This document shows positions 20,438 to 29,904 of a stretch of DNA of 64,000 nucleotides, piece by piece; positions within the stretch are counted from its first letter, which is position 1; each line of letters begins with the position of its first letter. The notes under the pieces are model-generated. The model ran no database searches. It worked only from the letters and a program-made list of their open reading frames with translations, and had not been told where the DNA came from. This stretch comes from Asparagopsis taxiformis (taxonomy: Eukaryota > Rhodophyta > Florideophyceae > Bonnemaisoniales > Bonnemaisoniaceae): positions 49,110-113,109 of the forward strand of contig JALQPE010001837.1 of NCBI GenBank assembly GCA_030407315.1. The letters run 5' to 3'. The position numbers and the translations under genes are program-made.

Positions 20438-23400
20438 TTAAGTAAGCCGTAGTAATTTGACTTGTTGACGGTATTGTGCCGGCTTCAAGGCCTTTGTCAG
20501 AACGTCTGCAGCGTTGTTGGTAGATGGTATGTGTTGTAAGTCGATGCGGCTGCGTGCTATTTGTTCTTTGAGGTAATGGTACTTCACATCAATATGTTTG
20601 GATTTGGGCGTGGGATGTGGCGTGTTGGCTGTTATGACTGCTCCGGCGTTATCCATGAAGAGCGGAGTAGGTTTTTGTTCTGGGTGTTGTAGATCGGCGA
20701 GTAGATGGCGAATACATATGACGTGCTGGGCGGTGTGATAGCCCGCGACGTATTCCGCAGCCCAAGTGCTTGGTGCTACGAATTTCTGCCTTTTTGACTG
20801 CCATGCAATGGGGACGTCGTTGTACATAATTACCGTGCCGGACGTTGATCGTCGAGTAGATTCACAAGTGGCAAAGTCGCTGTCGGAGAATGCCTTAAGC
20901 GAGCTTTGGAATTGTGTTCGGTAGTGGAGGCCTTGATTAGGCGTGTCCTTGAGGTATCTGAGGACTCGGAGTCCCGCTTGCCAGTGGAGTTTGGTCGGGT
21001 TGTGGCTATAGCGGCCGAGGAATCCCGTGATATAGGAGATGTCTGGACGTGTGGAATCGGCCAGATAGCGAAGACTACCTACGAGTGACGTGTAGTTAAA
21101 CTTGCTTGTGTCGAGTGGTTCGCTCAAGTGTTTTGTGGTATTGAGTATATCGGAGGCGACAGGAGAACTTGCTGGTTTTGCACCTGTGAGTCCAAAGCTT
21201 TGGAGCAGCGTTGCAATGTATGCGGGTTGACTGACGTGAATGCCGGTATTGTCGCGATTAACTTTCCATCCGAGGATGTGTTTGACAGGTCCGAGGTCTT
21301 TGATGACGTATTTGGACTCTAGTTGTTGCTTGGCTGTTTCACGCAGCCGGGAGCAATTGGATACCACTAGAAAGTCATCAATTGTGATAACAAAAAAGAC
21401 AAAGTTGTCTGGGTGTGTTTTGGATCGTAGGAGGAATGTGCAGCTTTCACTGGATAAGCGTGTGAAGTTGTGCATTTCCAGGTGCTGTGATAATCCACGT
21501 GTGAATGTGCTGCACGCTTGTTTGGCACCGTACATATTGCCAGTCACTTTGCAGATGTGACCGGGATACTTGTAGGTGCCGTCAAAGCGTTGTGGCTGGT
21601 GTATGTAAAGTGGCTTGTCGGTTCCAAACGTCTCATGTAAAAAGGCTGATTCTATGTCCCAATGGTGTACCTCATAATTGTGTGCAGCGGAAATGGCGAG
21701 TGCAAGTCGGATTGCATCTCTGTCTGCAACTGGGGATGTGATTGTGTCCGGATCATAGTGCTCGTGAGGTTTCTGTAAGTCGCCGCGAAGGTTACACCTG
21801 GTTTTGCGGGAGATGGGGATACCGTTGCCGTCCACTTTGGTTTTAAGAACCATTTTGACCGGTAGAAGTTTTGTGTTAGGTGGCAGTTGTGTATGTGGAA
21901 TGTATGTGAGCGTGCCGCGGCGTTCTAGTGAGTCCAATTCCGCGTTCCAGGAGATGGCCCATTCATCTGCGTCCGGTGCCTTTCTGGCCGCTGACAGCGT
22001 TTTGGGATGGCTGAACGAGGTAGTTGGGGGTAGGGTGTGGGTTGTAGTAGGTGCAAGGGCAGGTGCAGCTTGGGTAGTGTGGTATGTGACGTATGGATCT
22101 GTATTGGGATCATACCTTTTGAAGTCTGCTATGCGACAGCGGCTAATTTTGCCCGTTTTAGGATCATAGAGATGATAATGGTGAGAGTCGAGACGGCCTA
22201 CGTAATGTAGGAGTTGTGCGCGAGGCTCAAGTTTTGTTCGTGGTTTGCGGTCGTGAACATGGCCAAGTTGACCAAACTTGAGGAAGGTGGTGACGTCAGG
22301 CGTCTGGCCAGTCCATAATGATATAGGCGTTTTACCATGAGCCGCATGGGGTGAATGATTATGGTGGTCAACGGCTGCGTGCAGGGCATAGTCCCATAGT
22401 ATGAATGGGAGTCCTGATGTAATCAGGAGGGAGCGTGTTGTGTCCATGAGACTGCGATTGATGCGTTCCGCGAGCGCGTTCTCTTGGGGGCTGTGCGGTA
22501 TAGTGGCGTGTGTTGTGATATGCTGCGAGTGGAAATATTGTTGGAGGGAATGACTGAAGTACTCTTTTGCGTTATCCATGGTAACGTCAGTGACGCGTAG
22601 AGGAGTTAGTGTGTGGATGCGATCGATATATTGTTGTATGTGTGCCGCAGCTTTGTTTTTCTGAGGGGCTAGATGAACATGTAAGAAGCGGCTATGTTCG
22701 TCGAGGAAGGTGGCAAAGTAGCGGTTCTTGTGGATGGATGGGGGGTTGAACGGGCCGCAGACATCAGTATGGATGTGTGCACAAAGGGGTGCCGTGCGCG
22801 CTCGTGGTCGAAATGGAGCTGATGTCTGTTTGCCGAGAGCACATCCGGTGCACGTCAGTTTGGGTGGTGGTGATTTGAGCGTGTTGGGGAGGCCTGTGAC
22901 GAGCCTTCGGACGGCTAATTGTTGTATGCGAGCGGGGTGAAGATGTCCAAGTCGGATGTGCCATTCATGATAATCTTGTACGATTTGTGATGGCGTGGTT
23001 GTCGGCTGTGGACGGAGCGGTAATGTGAGCTGTGTGGGGGTTGCTTTAGTGCCAGATTCTTTATTCTTGTCGGGAGTGGCGTCCTGTATCGTGCTGGACA
23101 AGGGGCTGACGATTTTTGTTGGGTGTTGTATGCGTCGTGGTGGGGTTGGCGTCGCAGGGAGTTCAGTGTCTTCTGTGCGTGTGGATTTGTGCCTATTCTC
23201 GGAGGAAGGGTGGGAATTCTTGATTGTTTGATGAGTGGTGTCTGTGCTTTGGCTCGGTGCGGTGGATGTAAGTGGGCTGGAGAAGGTGACCTTTCTTGGT
23301 GTTTTGGGTGGTACTGTGACCGATGTGGCCGGTCGATTGTTGTTCTGTTTCGTCTCATGGTGAGCTGTAAGACGAAATGGTCGCGGCTTAGTTACAGTGG

Positions 23401-25105
23401 GTTTGTACGCGCGTGGGGGTGCGGTGGGTGCCGTTGTTTTGGTGGAAGTGGAGGATTGTTTTGGCTTTTTTTCGCAAGAGGGGGGAGGGAGGGAACGTGC
23501 TCCATTACATTGGTTGTGATGGGAATGCGGGGCGACAGGAGAGGTGGGAAGGAAATAGAGATTGTCCCTGCATGGTGCTGTGGCTATGATTTGGGAAGGG
23601 TGAGGCGGTGGCTGTCGCTTTGTAATGTAAGCCGCTCGTCGCTGGAATATGACGTCGTTGTCGGAGGTTAGTTGTCCCACTGACAGTAAATTGTGTTGTG
23701 CGGACGGCATTGCTACCGCCCGAGGGATCTTCAAAGACTTTTTGGTCGATATAGGTATGGTTAGAGGTCCCTGGTGTGTGATTGTCGCTTTCTGTCCGGT
23801 TGCCGTGGTGGTTTGCGACGATGTCGGTGTCATTTGGGGTTGTGGGTCACGAGTGTGTGTGGGAGCAGCGCCTGAGTCCAGAAGGTAATAAGAAGGAGGG
23901 AAGTTTATTTGGTCTTGTGGTGGAGAGTCACCGACGGGGTTGTACGCTGGGAAAGCTAGTGAACTGTGTTGTTCAGGCGATGGGGGCAACATTGTTGGTG
24001 GGGTGCCATAGGATGGCTGCGGAGAATGGAATGGGGGATGGTGCATCCTCGGTTGTTCCAGAGGGGTAGGCGGTAAGGTGAGAGGAGATTGCAGCATGTA
24101 GTTCGCGTGTGGCGAGGTTGACGGTGTGTTGTGCTGCTGTAGTAGCAACTGTTGTCTGGTGTGACACATTTCCGTCGTGTGGTTCTTGCTGCCATGAAGT
24201 GTGCACCATGGGCCCTTGTAGTCGCGTGGTGGTTGACGTTGTTTGGCAAGGTTATAACGTGTATTGCGTCTCAGCTGTGGGGCTGGAGTTAATGGCATCT
24301 GTGTACCATGATGTGTCAGTGCATGCAACGGTGGATATCCTATTGGATGTGGAGGGTGGCAATACATTGGAGAAGGTGTGTTGTGCCCATATGGAGGATG
24401 GGATGGCGGGTGTGTTGGATGGTTATCCGGGTTGTGGCTTGGTGCTGCAGCATTTTCATGCTCTATCAGCATCGTGATCACTAAGTCCAGGCTTGGGCGT
24501 TTTCCGTCATGGAAATGATGGTAGTTCGCGAGATCGCGAAGCAGGGAGGCGTAGTCTGGTGCTTCGTATAACCCACTGAGTAGAAACTGAACGGTGGTTT
24601 GTTCATCTGCTATGTTCGGGAATGACGATTGTATCATTTGTTCTCGCAATTCGGTGTGCTGGTCGATGTATGATTGTATCGTCGTGCCTGGGGTGTACTT
24701 GATTTGGTGAGCACGCCTGCGTAGGTTAGCTTCCGAATTTCGTGGGTGTACTGCCTTCAGTTTATCCTGGAGGTGTTGGTAGAGGACGGGTGTGGGGCTC
24801 GTGAGGACAGATGGGCTCACGGTTCTTAGAATCTCAGGTGAGATATTTGGGAGTATGAGGAGACGCGCCAGAGCGGTTTTCTGCTGATGGATTCGGAAAG
24901 CGTAAGGGTCAGTAGGAGTTAGCGGAGGAGGATCCTCGAGGTACGGTGTTAGATCGTTGAGGGTGGCATGGCACTCTATTGTATTGCACCATTGAGCTAA
25001 GTTGGAAGAGGTGAGCATGGGTATATCGATCCGTAGTGGGGAAGAGAGGAGTGTCGGGTTAGGATCGGAGGGTGGAGGAGGTGGAGTGGGTTGTGGATGT
25101 GACAT
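20438..25105 (-). CDS. Copia-4 gag-pol polyprotein, intact
   Basis: 1555 residues from the ATG at 25103-25105 (MSHPQPTPPP). The frame is open further upstream but without an ATG. The order is gag, a CX2HX4HX4C knuckle (WCTLHGSKNHTTEMC, about residue 300), protease LLDSGAAPTH (about 405), a proline- and threonine-rich linker, integrase zinc region (HIRLGHLHPARI ... CTGCALGK) and its core (IHTDVCGPF, TMDNAKEYF, NALAERIN), reverse transcriptase with TIDDFLVV (about 1240) and RNase H (AFSDSDFATC, about 1408). It makes the virus-like-particle proteins and enzymes of the element. No internal stop is present. It is clearly homologous to Copia-2 through the whole length, and it shows that the family encodes gag and pol in one frame. 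Confidence 0.94.
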   Translation of the reverse strand: MSHPQPTPPPPPSDPNPTLLSSPLRIDIPMLTSSNLAQWCNTIECHATLNDLTPYLEDPPPLTPTDPYAFRIHQQKTALARLLILPNISPEILRTVSPSVLTSPTPVLYQHLQDKLKAVHPRNSEANLRRRAHQIKYTPGTTIQSYIDQHTELREQMIQSSFPNIADEQTTVQFLLSGLYEAPDYASLLRDLANYHHFHDGKRPSLDLVITMLIEHENAAAPSHNPDNHPTHPPSHPPYGHNTPSPMYCHPPHPIGYPPLHALTHHGTQMPLTPAPQLRRNTRYNLAKQRQPPRDYKGPWCTLHGSKNHTTEMCHTRQQLLLQQHNTPSTSPHANYMLQSPLTLPPTPLEQPRMHHPPFHSPQPSYGTPPTMLPPSPEQHSSLAFPAYNPVGDSPPQDQINFPPSYYLLDSGAAPTHTRDPQPQMTPTSSQTTTATGQKATITHQGPLTIPISTKKSLKIPRAVAMPSAQHNLLSVGQLTSDNDVIFQRRAAYITKRQPPPHPSQIIATAPCRDNLYFLPTSPVAPHSHHNQCNGARSLPPPSCEKKPKQSSTSTKTTAPTAPPRAYKPTVTKPRPFRLTAHHETKQNNNRPATSVTVPPKTPRKVTFSSPLTSTAPSQSTDTTHQTIKNSHPSSENRHKSTRTEDTELPATPTPPRRIQHPTKIVSPLSSTIQDATPDKNKESGTKATPTQLTLPLRPQPTTTPSQIVQDYHEWHIRLGHLHPARIQQLAVRRLVTGLPNTLKSPPPKLTCTGCALGKQTSAPFRPRARTAPLCAHIHTDVCGPFNPPSIHKNRYFATFLDEHSRFLHVHLAPQKNKAAAHIQQYIDRIHTLTPLRVTDVTMDNAKEYFSHSLQQYFHSQHITTHATIPHSPQENALAERINRSLMDTTRSLLITSGLPFILWDYALHAAVDHHNHSPHAAHGKTPISLWTGQTPDVTTFLKFGQLGHVHDRKPRTKLEPRAQLLHYVGRLDSHHYHLYDPKTGKISRCRIADFKRYDPNTDPYVTYHTTQAAPALAPTTTHTLPPTTSFSHPKTLSAARKAPDADEWAISWNAELDSLERRGTLTYIPHTQLPPNTKLLPVKMVLKTKVDGNGIPISRKTRCNLRGDLQKPHEHYDPDTITSPVADRDAIRLALAISAAHNYEVHHWDIESAFLHETFGTDKPLYIHQPQRFDGTYKYPGHICKVTGNMYGAKQACSTFTRGLSQHLEMHNFTRLSSESCTFLLRSKTHPDNFVFFVITIDDFLVVSNCSRLRETAKQQLESKYVIKDLGPVKHILGWKVNRDNTGIHVSQPAYIATLLQSFGLTGAKPASSPVASDILNTTKHLSEPLDTSKFNYTSLVGSLRYLADSTRPDISYITGFLGRYSHNPTKLHWQAGLRVLRYLKDTPNQGLHYRTQFQSSLKAFSDSDFATCESTRRSTSGTVIMYNDVPIAWQSKRQKFVAPSTWAAEYVAGYHTAQHVICIRHLLADLQHPEQKPTPLFMDNAGAVITANTPHPTPKSKHIDVKYHYLKEQIARSRIDLQHIPSTNNAADVLTKALKPAQYRQQVKLLRLT

Positions 25106-25280
25106 GTTGCGTGTCGTGTCTTGTTCAAGTTCGAGCAGTGCCTGCTGGTAGAGATCAGTGGCAAGATTTCGTATCTCTTCTGTTTTTGCGAGGTGCCGTG
25201 AGCGTGCTTGGGCGTATTTGGCGCGGCGGTCGGCGCGTGAGGCCGGTGTTCGGCTGTCAATGATGTGTGGTGATGGTGCG

Positions 25281-25289
25281 GTCGCCGCG
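25281..25289 (-). other. CGCGGCGAC motif in the Copia-4 leader
   Basis: CGCGGCGAC on the minus strand, about 54 bases after the primer site. The same nine bases stand before the extra LTR start at the other end of the element (20421-20429). Confidence 0.55.
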
Positions 25290-25342
25290 ATCAAGCATGC
25301 GGGCTGGGTTCGGGAGAGAAATTTTGGTGCGCGGTGTAGTCT

Positions 25343-25354
25343 GGGTCCATAACC
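25343..25354 (-). other. Copia-4 primer-binding site
   Basis: On the minus strand GGTTATGGACCC directly follows the 5' LTR. It has one mismatch (G to A) to the initiator tRNA-Met anticodon-arm complement. Confidence 0.75.
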
Positions 25355-25474
25355 TGTTGCTGAAGGAGTAGTCCCTTAACTCTTTACTACGTCGGCGGCG
25401 TCTGGTGGTGAACGTATAAATACTATTTTGTATTCTACTGTAATGTAGTGTATGATCTGGGTGATCATCCGACA
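25355..25474 (-). repeat. Copia-4 5' LTR
   Basis: A 120-bp repeat, identical by eye to 20252-20371. A TATTTATA promoter box is read on the minus strand. Confidence 0.94.
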
Positions 25475-25479
25475 CGTGA

Positions 25480-26995
25480 TGGACTCTATTATTGTGCTCA
25501 ATACGTGTCCACGTTGCATATGTTAATCTGAACAAAAAGTTGTCCGAGGAGGATCTTCACCTCTAACTGTCAAGACGCAAGGGGCTGTGTCGCCTTACTA
25601 AATTGAAACAGCTCTCGCTGATCCAATCGTAGCCGCCTGATGAAACACATTTCCCCAGCTCGCGACACATCGACCCCGCCAATGCTTGCTGCCCCGTCCG
25701 TCCAGCACGTCGTTATGGTGACCAGTGGCTGAGCTAGACGCATTGATGTTCGAGATATCCACAGTAATTTGTAGAGCCTCCATGTGTGTTCCTCCTTTTA
25801 AACTCCGAGTTTCTCTCAACAGAGTGGAATCAAGGGCCAGGCAAGCACATAATCTATTTTTTGAGCGTATTATGACGTGCCATTCTAGGTGCAAGTACCA
25901 TGCTTCAAACTTACTGTTTCTTCAACACGCTACAGTATTATTGGATTCTGATACCGCTGGGCTGGCATTTTTTTGTTTCCATCGTTTGTACTCTTTCTCG
26001 TTCCGTAAGTGCATATACACCGTAGAACATGAACTTGAGAGTACTGCACTTCTCTTCCATTCACTGCAGAACAAGAAAAATTGCATTTAATTATACACAA
26101 AGATTCACACTTCACACCCAACTGTTACTACACCGCGACAACAGCGGCGCACGCGGAGCCATTTCACTACTCTCCAGTGCTCGCAACGGAATAGAACAGA
26201 AAAGCCACGCCACCCCAATTGATAACAGCAGATACACTTCGAAAGCAACAATAACTAACGCTCCCCTCTCAGCTTTCTTCTTTAGTACAGCCACAGTGAC
26301 GTTGCGTCATGCATACATGTGTACGGCCTATCCCGCACACAATTGCATGTTGGATTTATGTAGAGGCTTCTAGATGAGTTTATTGCCCAGTCGCATCTTG
26401 ACAAAAAGACCTTATTGACATGAGTAAGCGTTATAATCGAGAAGGTTAAGGACCGCACATTTCTCACCAATGTAAGCGATACATCAACAACTGGACTCTA
26501 TACCAATGATCTCTCCCAACATGACGCAAGTAGCACATCAGGTACATCAAGGCTTTAGAGCTGGCATTGCGCTATGGTCCATGCAGAGCAAGCATGGGTG
26601 AAATGTTTAACATAATGTGATGTGATGGCAGCAATCCATTCATAAACGACAAGTAGGGCCTAGCAGACTACCCATCAGAGCGCAGCGTATCCTTGGATAC
26701 CCTTCGATCATTTCTTTCCGATGAGCTCATAATGCGTAGAATTAATTCATGTGGACGCGCATTCCATCGTGAATTTCCTTCGGCTGCTGTATCCATTGCT
26801 GTCAACAGTTGACTTGCTATTCTTACCGATATTTCGTACCCGGACCCCAACTCGCACAGCCATGACTAGATTGTAATTGACACATTTCCAACAGAGCATA
26901 CTACCCGTGCGTCATATATAAGAACGCGTGAATCTGTCCGTGTTGCAGTTCCCGTGTTCTACCTCAACTACTGTTTGTCCAGTCTAGTGGCACCC
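25480..26995 (+). other. Intergenic duplicated DNA upstream of the coiled-coil gene
   Basis: Matches about 46041-47569 in copy B with a few percent difference. No open frame has domain content. The last 80 bases hold the promoter of the coiled-coil gene. Confidence 0.65.
26915..26921 (+). promoter_or_regulatory. TATA box of the coiled-coil gene
   Basis: TATATAA lies 75 bases before the ATG at 26996 and is conserved in copy B (47489-47495). Transcription starting about 30 bases on would fall before this ATG and exclude any start upstream of it. Confidence 0.6.
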
Positions 26996-27811
26996 ATGAA
27001 CGCGATCCACACCACTACAGCGGTAATTCTGCTCTCTCTGATACTGTCCAGTCGCCTGGGAAGTGAGGGACATGTTGTCAGCAAACGACAACGTAATTTT
27101 GATGGGGTGCTACCAAGCCTTCGTCAATCACTGAGCGTGATCAAAGAAGAAGACGAAGTAACCACAAATCCAGGTATCCATCCGACAACCACTGCTCCCA
27201 CCAAGGTTCCATCTACATCGCTAGCGACTTTCACCACTGCAACGTCCACGGTTCAATTTATAGATACAGGTCCGACGAAGCCAATTCCTACTGGGCCTAC
27301 ATTTACAATTGGAGCAATTCCGGATGACCGGAAATGTGGAAGGGAGGCGGATGAGATGAAGAATCTGCAAAATAAAGAAGAATTATGCACACTCCGACTG
27401 CAACGCGCGACAAAGGCACTACTGGATGCAGTGAAGAGAGAGGAAGCGGCGGAGAAAGAGTTGAGGACAAGGGAAGAAATCTGGGAATCGAAGAAAAGAT
27501 TGGTATGGGATTTGCAAAGATCTATAAGAGCCAAGGAAGCCGCACTTAGAAGACCAGGTGGTAATACGAGGCAGATGAGACGTATGCTCTCTGATTTAAG
27601 GAATAGGCTTCGACGAGCTATCACGCAACGAAATGCGGCCGAGAGAAACGCTGAAAACGCGAGAAAAGCGCTTGAGAGGGCTAGAAGGGAAGTCAGCGAT
27701 GAGAGAGGAGAAACGGATTCGCTTAATAGTACTCTTACAAGCGTTCGTGAGGCTTTGAGAGTTTCTACTTCGAGGTATCTGTCATGTAAAGAGAAGAATG
27801 GGTTGCAATGA
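26996..27811 (+). CDS. Secreted coiled-coil protein, copy A
   Basis: 271 residues from the first ATG of the frame. Residues 1-25 form a signal peptide (MNAIHTTTAVILLSLILSSR), followed by a Thr/Pro-rich linker with many TT and PT pairs (about 55-115), a DRKCGREADE segment, and a charged helix rich in Glu, Arg and Ala from about residue 120 to the end, which should form a coiled coil. One Cys near 145 and one in the last ten residues could pair. The linker suggests O-glycosylation outside the cell. No known family was recognised. The paralogue in copy B is about 95% similar but broken by a miniature LTR element, so this is the only intact copy. Function unknown. Confidence 0.72.
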   Translation: MNAIHTTTAVILLSLILSSRLGSEGHVVSKRQRNFDGVLPSLRQSLSVIKEEDEVTTNPGIHPTTTAPTKVPSTSLATFTTATSTVQFIDTGPTKPIPTGPTFTIGAIPDDRKCGREADEMKNLQNKEELCTLRLQRATKALLDAVKREEAAEKELRTREEIWESKKRLVWDLQRSIRAKEAALRRPGGNTRQMRRMLSDLRNRLRRAITQRNAAERNAENARKALERARREVSDERGETDSLNSTLTSVREALRVSTSRYLSCKEKNGLQ

Positions 27812-29033
27812 CGCTGCCCGTTTTTGAATATGGCAGTGTCCCATGTTGAATGGAGAGCGTGATTGTTTTGAAGTTGTAGGAGTTTATGTATCTACATGTT
27901 TCCATGACTTGCGTTCATGGATGGCCTGGAAAGTTGTAACCCATCGCTGAGGATGGAAGATAAGAGTAGAGTAAACGTATGTGTATGCGCAATTACACAG
28001 GACACGTCCTCGTCACGTGCTTTTATTCGTCATGATGAGTACGAGTGTCTGTAGATCAATCGTCTCGTCATGAAAGTGTAAGTCACCCAACACTCGCCAA
28101 ATTTTTCGCACCTGCAGTGAATTATGGCCGGATTTACAGAAACTGAGTCATGACCAATGTTGGTTTTATTTGGCGTACACCGAGCGGACTCAGCGTCGCG
28201 CCCTCTGACGTTGCGAGCAACTATTTCGCCACCGAATGTCTGGCTATGCGATTGCACAGAGACCGGTTTCTGCTGAGCTATCGATGACCGCGCCAACGTC
28301 ATGGCATGATGAATAGATAAGCGCTGCGAGCGCTGCGAGATAATCACCTTCCATTTGTTCCTAGATACTCAACTGATAATTCAGACGCCAGCAAAGTTTC
28401 TTATCGTCATCTTTGCTCCCATTGCTACGATATATTGTCTACACGGGTATTCAACGTTACCGATATGTTTGCATAGTCTTTTCAACTATGCAGGTACGGG
28501 AATGACAATAAAGTTCTCAAACAAAGCTCCGCAGCCTCCCTATCTCCATTCTACCCTTCCTTCATTCTCATCCGTATCATTACATCGCAGTAGTCAAACA
28601 AATGTCGGCCAATCTCAAGTTGCCTTCAAGTTCTTCTCCACCACTGCACCCAAAACTCCTCAATTTCCACCCACACTTTCATCACTCATCTCTATCTGCT
28701 ATGATGGGATGCTCTTCTTTTCTACGATATGTCCCTGATACGATAATCACACTACTCTGTCTTCCTATTTGAGCCGCTGGAGCTCAAACGTAGTTCTTTA
28801 GTCGTCCCGTAGCATGTTTCAAACAGCGCTGCATGCATCCAAACTGAACTGAAATCAGGAAAATTGCTGTGGAAGGTTTCTTCTCGCATGGAAGTCTCCA
28901 CTATCACATTGATTGCTTCTAGAAAGACTAATTGAAGCTAGGCTAGATATGATTTTGAAGGTTGGTTTATTGAAACCAAACAATCTAAAAATCGAGTTTG
29001 TCGTAGACATATTTACATCTCTTGTTATACATC
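27812..29033 (+). other. Intergenic region; copy A homology ends at 28033
   Basis: The first 220 bases match copy B and the rest is unique to this place. An open frame at 28355-28738 lacks an ATG start and any domain. Nothing else is recognised. Confidence 0.6.
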
Positions 29034-29492
29034 CTAGGCAGAAGTGCGATAGAATCTGCGGCAGCGGTTGGTTTCACGGCCTACTGAGGTTCGGGAAGAG
29101 CCATCACCTTGCTCAAACTGGTGTCTACGACGTTTACCAGGAGCTGAACGAACGTTTGCGGCTGTGGAATTGCCGTTGTTCTTATCGGTGGAATAATTTC
29201 TTGGCTTCCTATTCCTGTTCCTTCGGCGCTGTGTCCTTTTCCTGCCTTCGCGCATAGGCGCAGAGTTCGTATTGCCCTGTTGTGGGCTAATTTTTTCATC
29301 TTGGTTCGTATCCGAACCCCTTGCTGCGATACTATTGGCCTTTTTCTCTGTCACCGATTTCTTCTTCTCGTCAGCCTTTCTCTCCTTTTCCATACGCTCT
29401 TTTTCCTGCCTTTCCACGATCATTTCGTCGAGTGGACGATCAATGTTGATCGGGTAGACGGTGTTCAACGAGCGGATGCGTAGGATAGTCAT
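29034..29492 (-). CDS. Small basic protein, cut from its promoter by Gypsy-2
   Basis: 152 residues from an ATG at 29490-29492. The protein is very rich in Lys, Arg, Glu, Asn and Ser, with a charged helix (about residues 27-50) and an RRRNRNRKPRN-type basic stretch (about 85-100), as in RNA- or DNA-binding tails. No domain was recognised. Gypsy-2 is inserted across the start: its target duplication ATTTGG contains the last two bases of the ATG. The pyrimidine-rich minus-strand leader expected for such a gene lies on the far side of the element at 35044-35200. If that is right, the gene now starts inside or next to an LTR. It may be read from the LTR or be silent. There is no counterpart in copy B. 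Confidence 0.45.
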   Translation of the reverse strand: MTILRIRSLNTVYPINIDRPLDEMIVERQEKERMEKERKADEKKKSVTEKKANSIAARGSDTNQDEKISPQQGNTNSAPMREGRKRTQRRRNRNRKPRNYSTDKNNGNSTAANVRSAPGKRRRHQFEQGDGSSRTSVGRETNRCRRFYRTSA

Positions 29493-29496
29493 TTGG

Positions 29497-29834
29497 TGGT
29501 GCACGCACGCGAAGACAGTACGTATCACCGTCTGCAATATATTGTGCACTTTCCCCGGCTACCATTATTACTGATTAATAGTGGTACGCACTGATTACAG
29601 TACAGAAGTGAACGTTCCGGGAGTCTTGTGATTGAATCACTGCGATATCGATACATCGAACCTTTAGAGAGAAAGGATGAGCGGCATCGTCACTAGTGGA
29701 ATTTCTACTGATGTGGTACAAGAATCCGGATTAGAAAGGAGGTCATGATGTACCTATAATCCGACTGGCAGGGGAAATAAACAAAAGGAGCCAGCACACT
29801 AGCGGCAGTTTACTATTGCCCTACTGTTAGCCAA
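29497..29834 (+). repeat. Gypsy-2 5' LTR
   Basis: A 338-bp repeat from TGGTGCACG to GTTAGCCAA. Confidence 0.9.
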
Positions 29835-29845
29835 AGTGATCACTT
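29834..29845 (+). other. Perfect palindrome at the Gypsy-2 LTR/leader junction
   Basis: AAGTGATCACTT covers the last LTR base and the first eleven leader bases, where a primer-binding site belongs. Confidence 0.8.
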
Positions 29846-29904
29846 AGCTTCTGAGCAATCATCGTGAGGCCTATCTGAGCTTCATCTCTCTTAAGCTCTC
29901 TAGT

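Larger units (their letters stand above)
20252..25474 (-). mobile_element. Copia-4, complete and apparently intact LTR retrotransposon
   Basis: The 5223-bp element has 120-bp LTRs that look identical and the duplication CGTGA (20247-20251, 25475-25479), single in copy B. It is read on the minus strand: 5' LTR 25355-25474, primer site, one uninterrupted gag-pol frame, 3' LTR 20252-20371. It has no purine tract at the 3' LTR and carries the extra LTR-start copy seen in Copia-2. Every part needed for transposition is open, so this is the best candidate for an active element in the window. Confidence 0.96.
1..28033 (+). repeat. Segmental duplication, copy A
   Basis: Base 1 matches base 35718, and the match runs to the GTCAT at 28029-28033 once inserted elements are removed. 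The order is LPMO end, cysteine-rich gene, non-coding DNA, coiled-coil gene. Insertions present only in this copy are Copia-1, the Harbinger element with nested Copia-2, and Copia-4. Each has a target-site duplication that is single in copy B. The copy starts before the window, so its full length is unknown. The match ends exactly where Copia-3 is inserted in copy B, so the true 3' limit is also hidden. Confidence 0.93.
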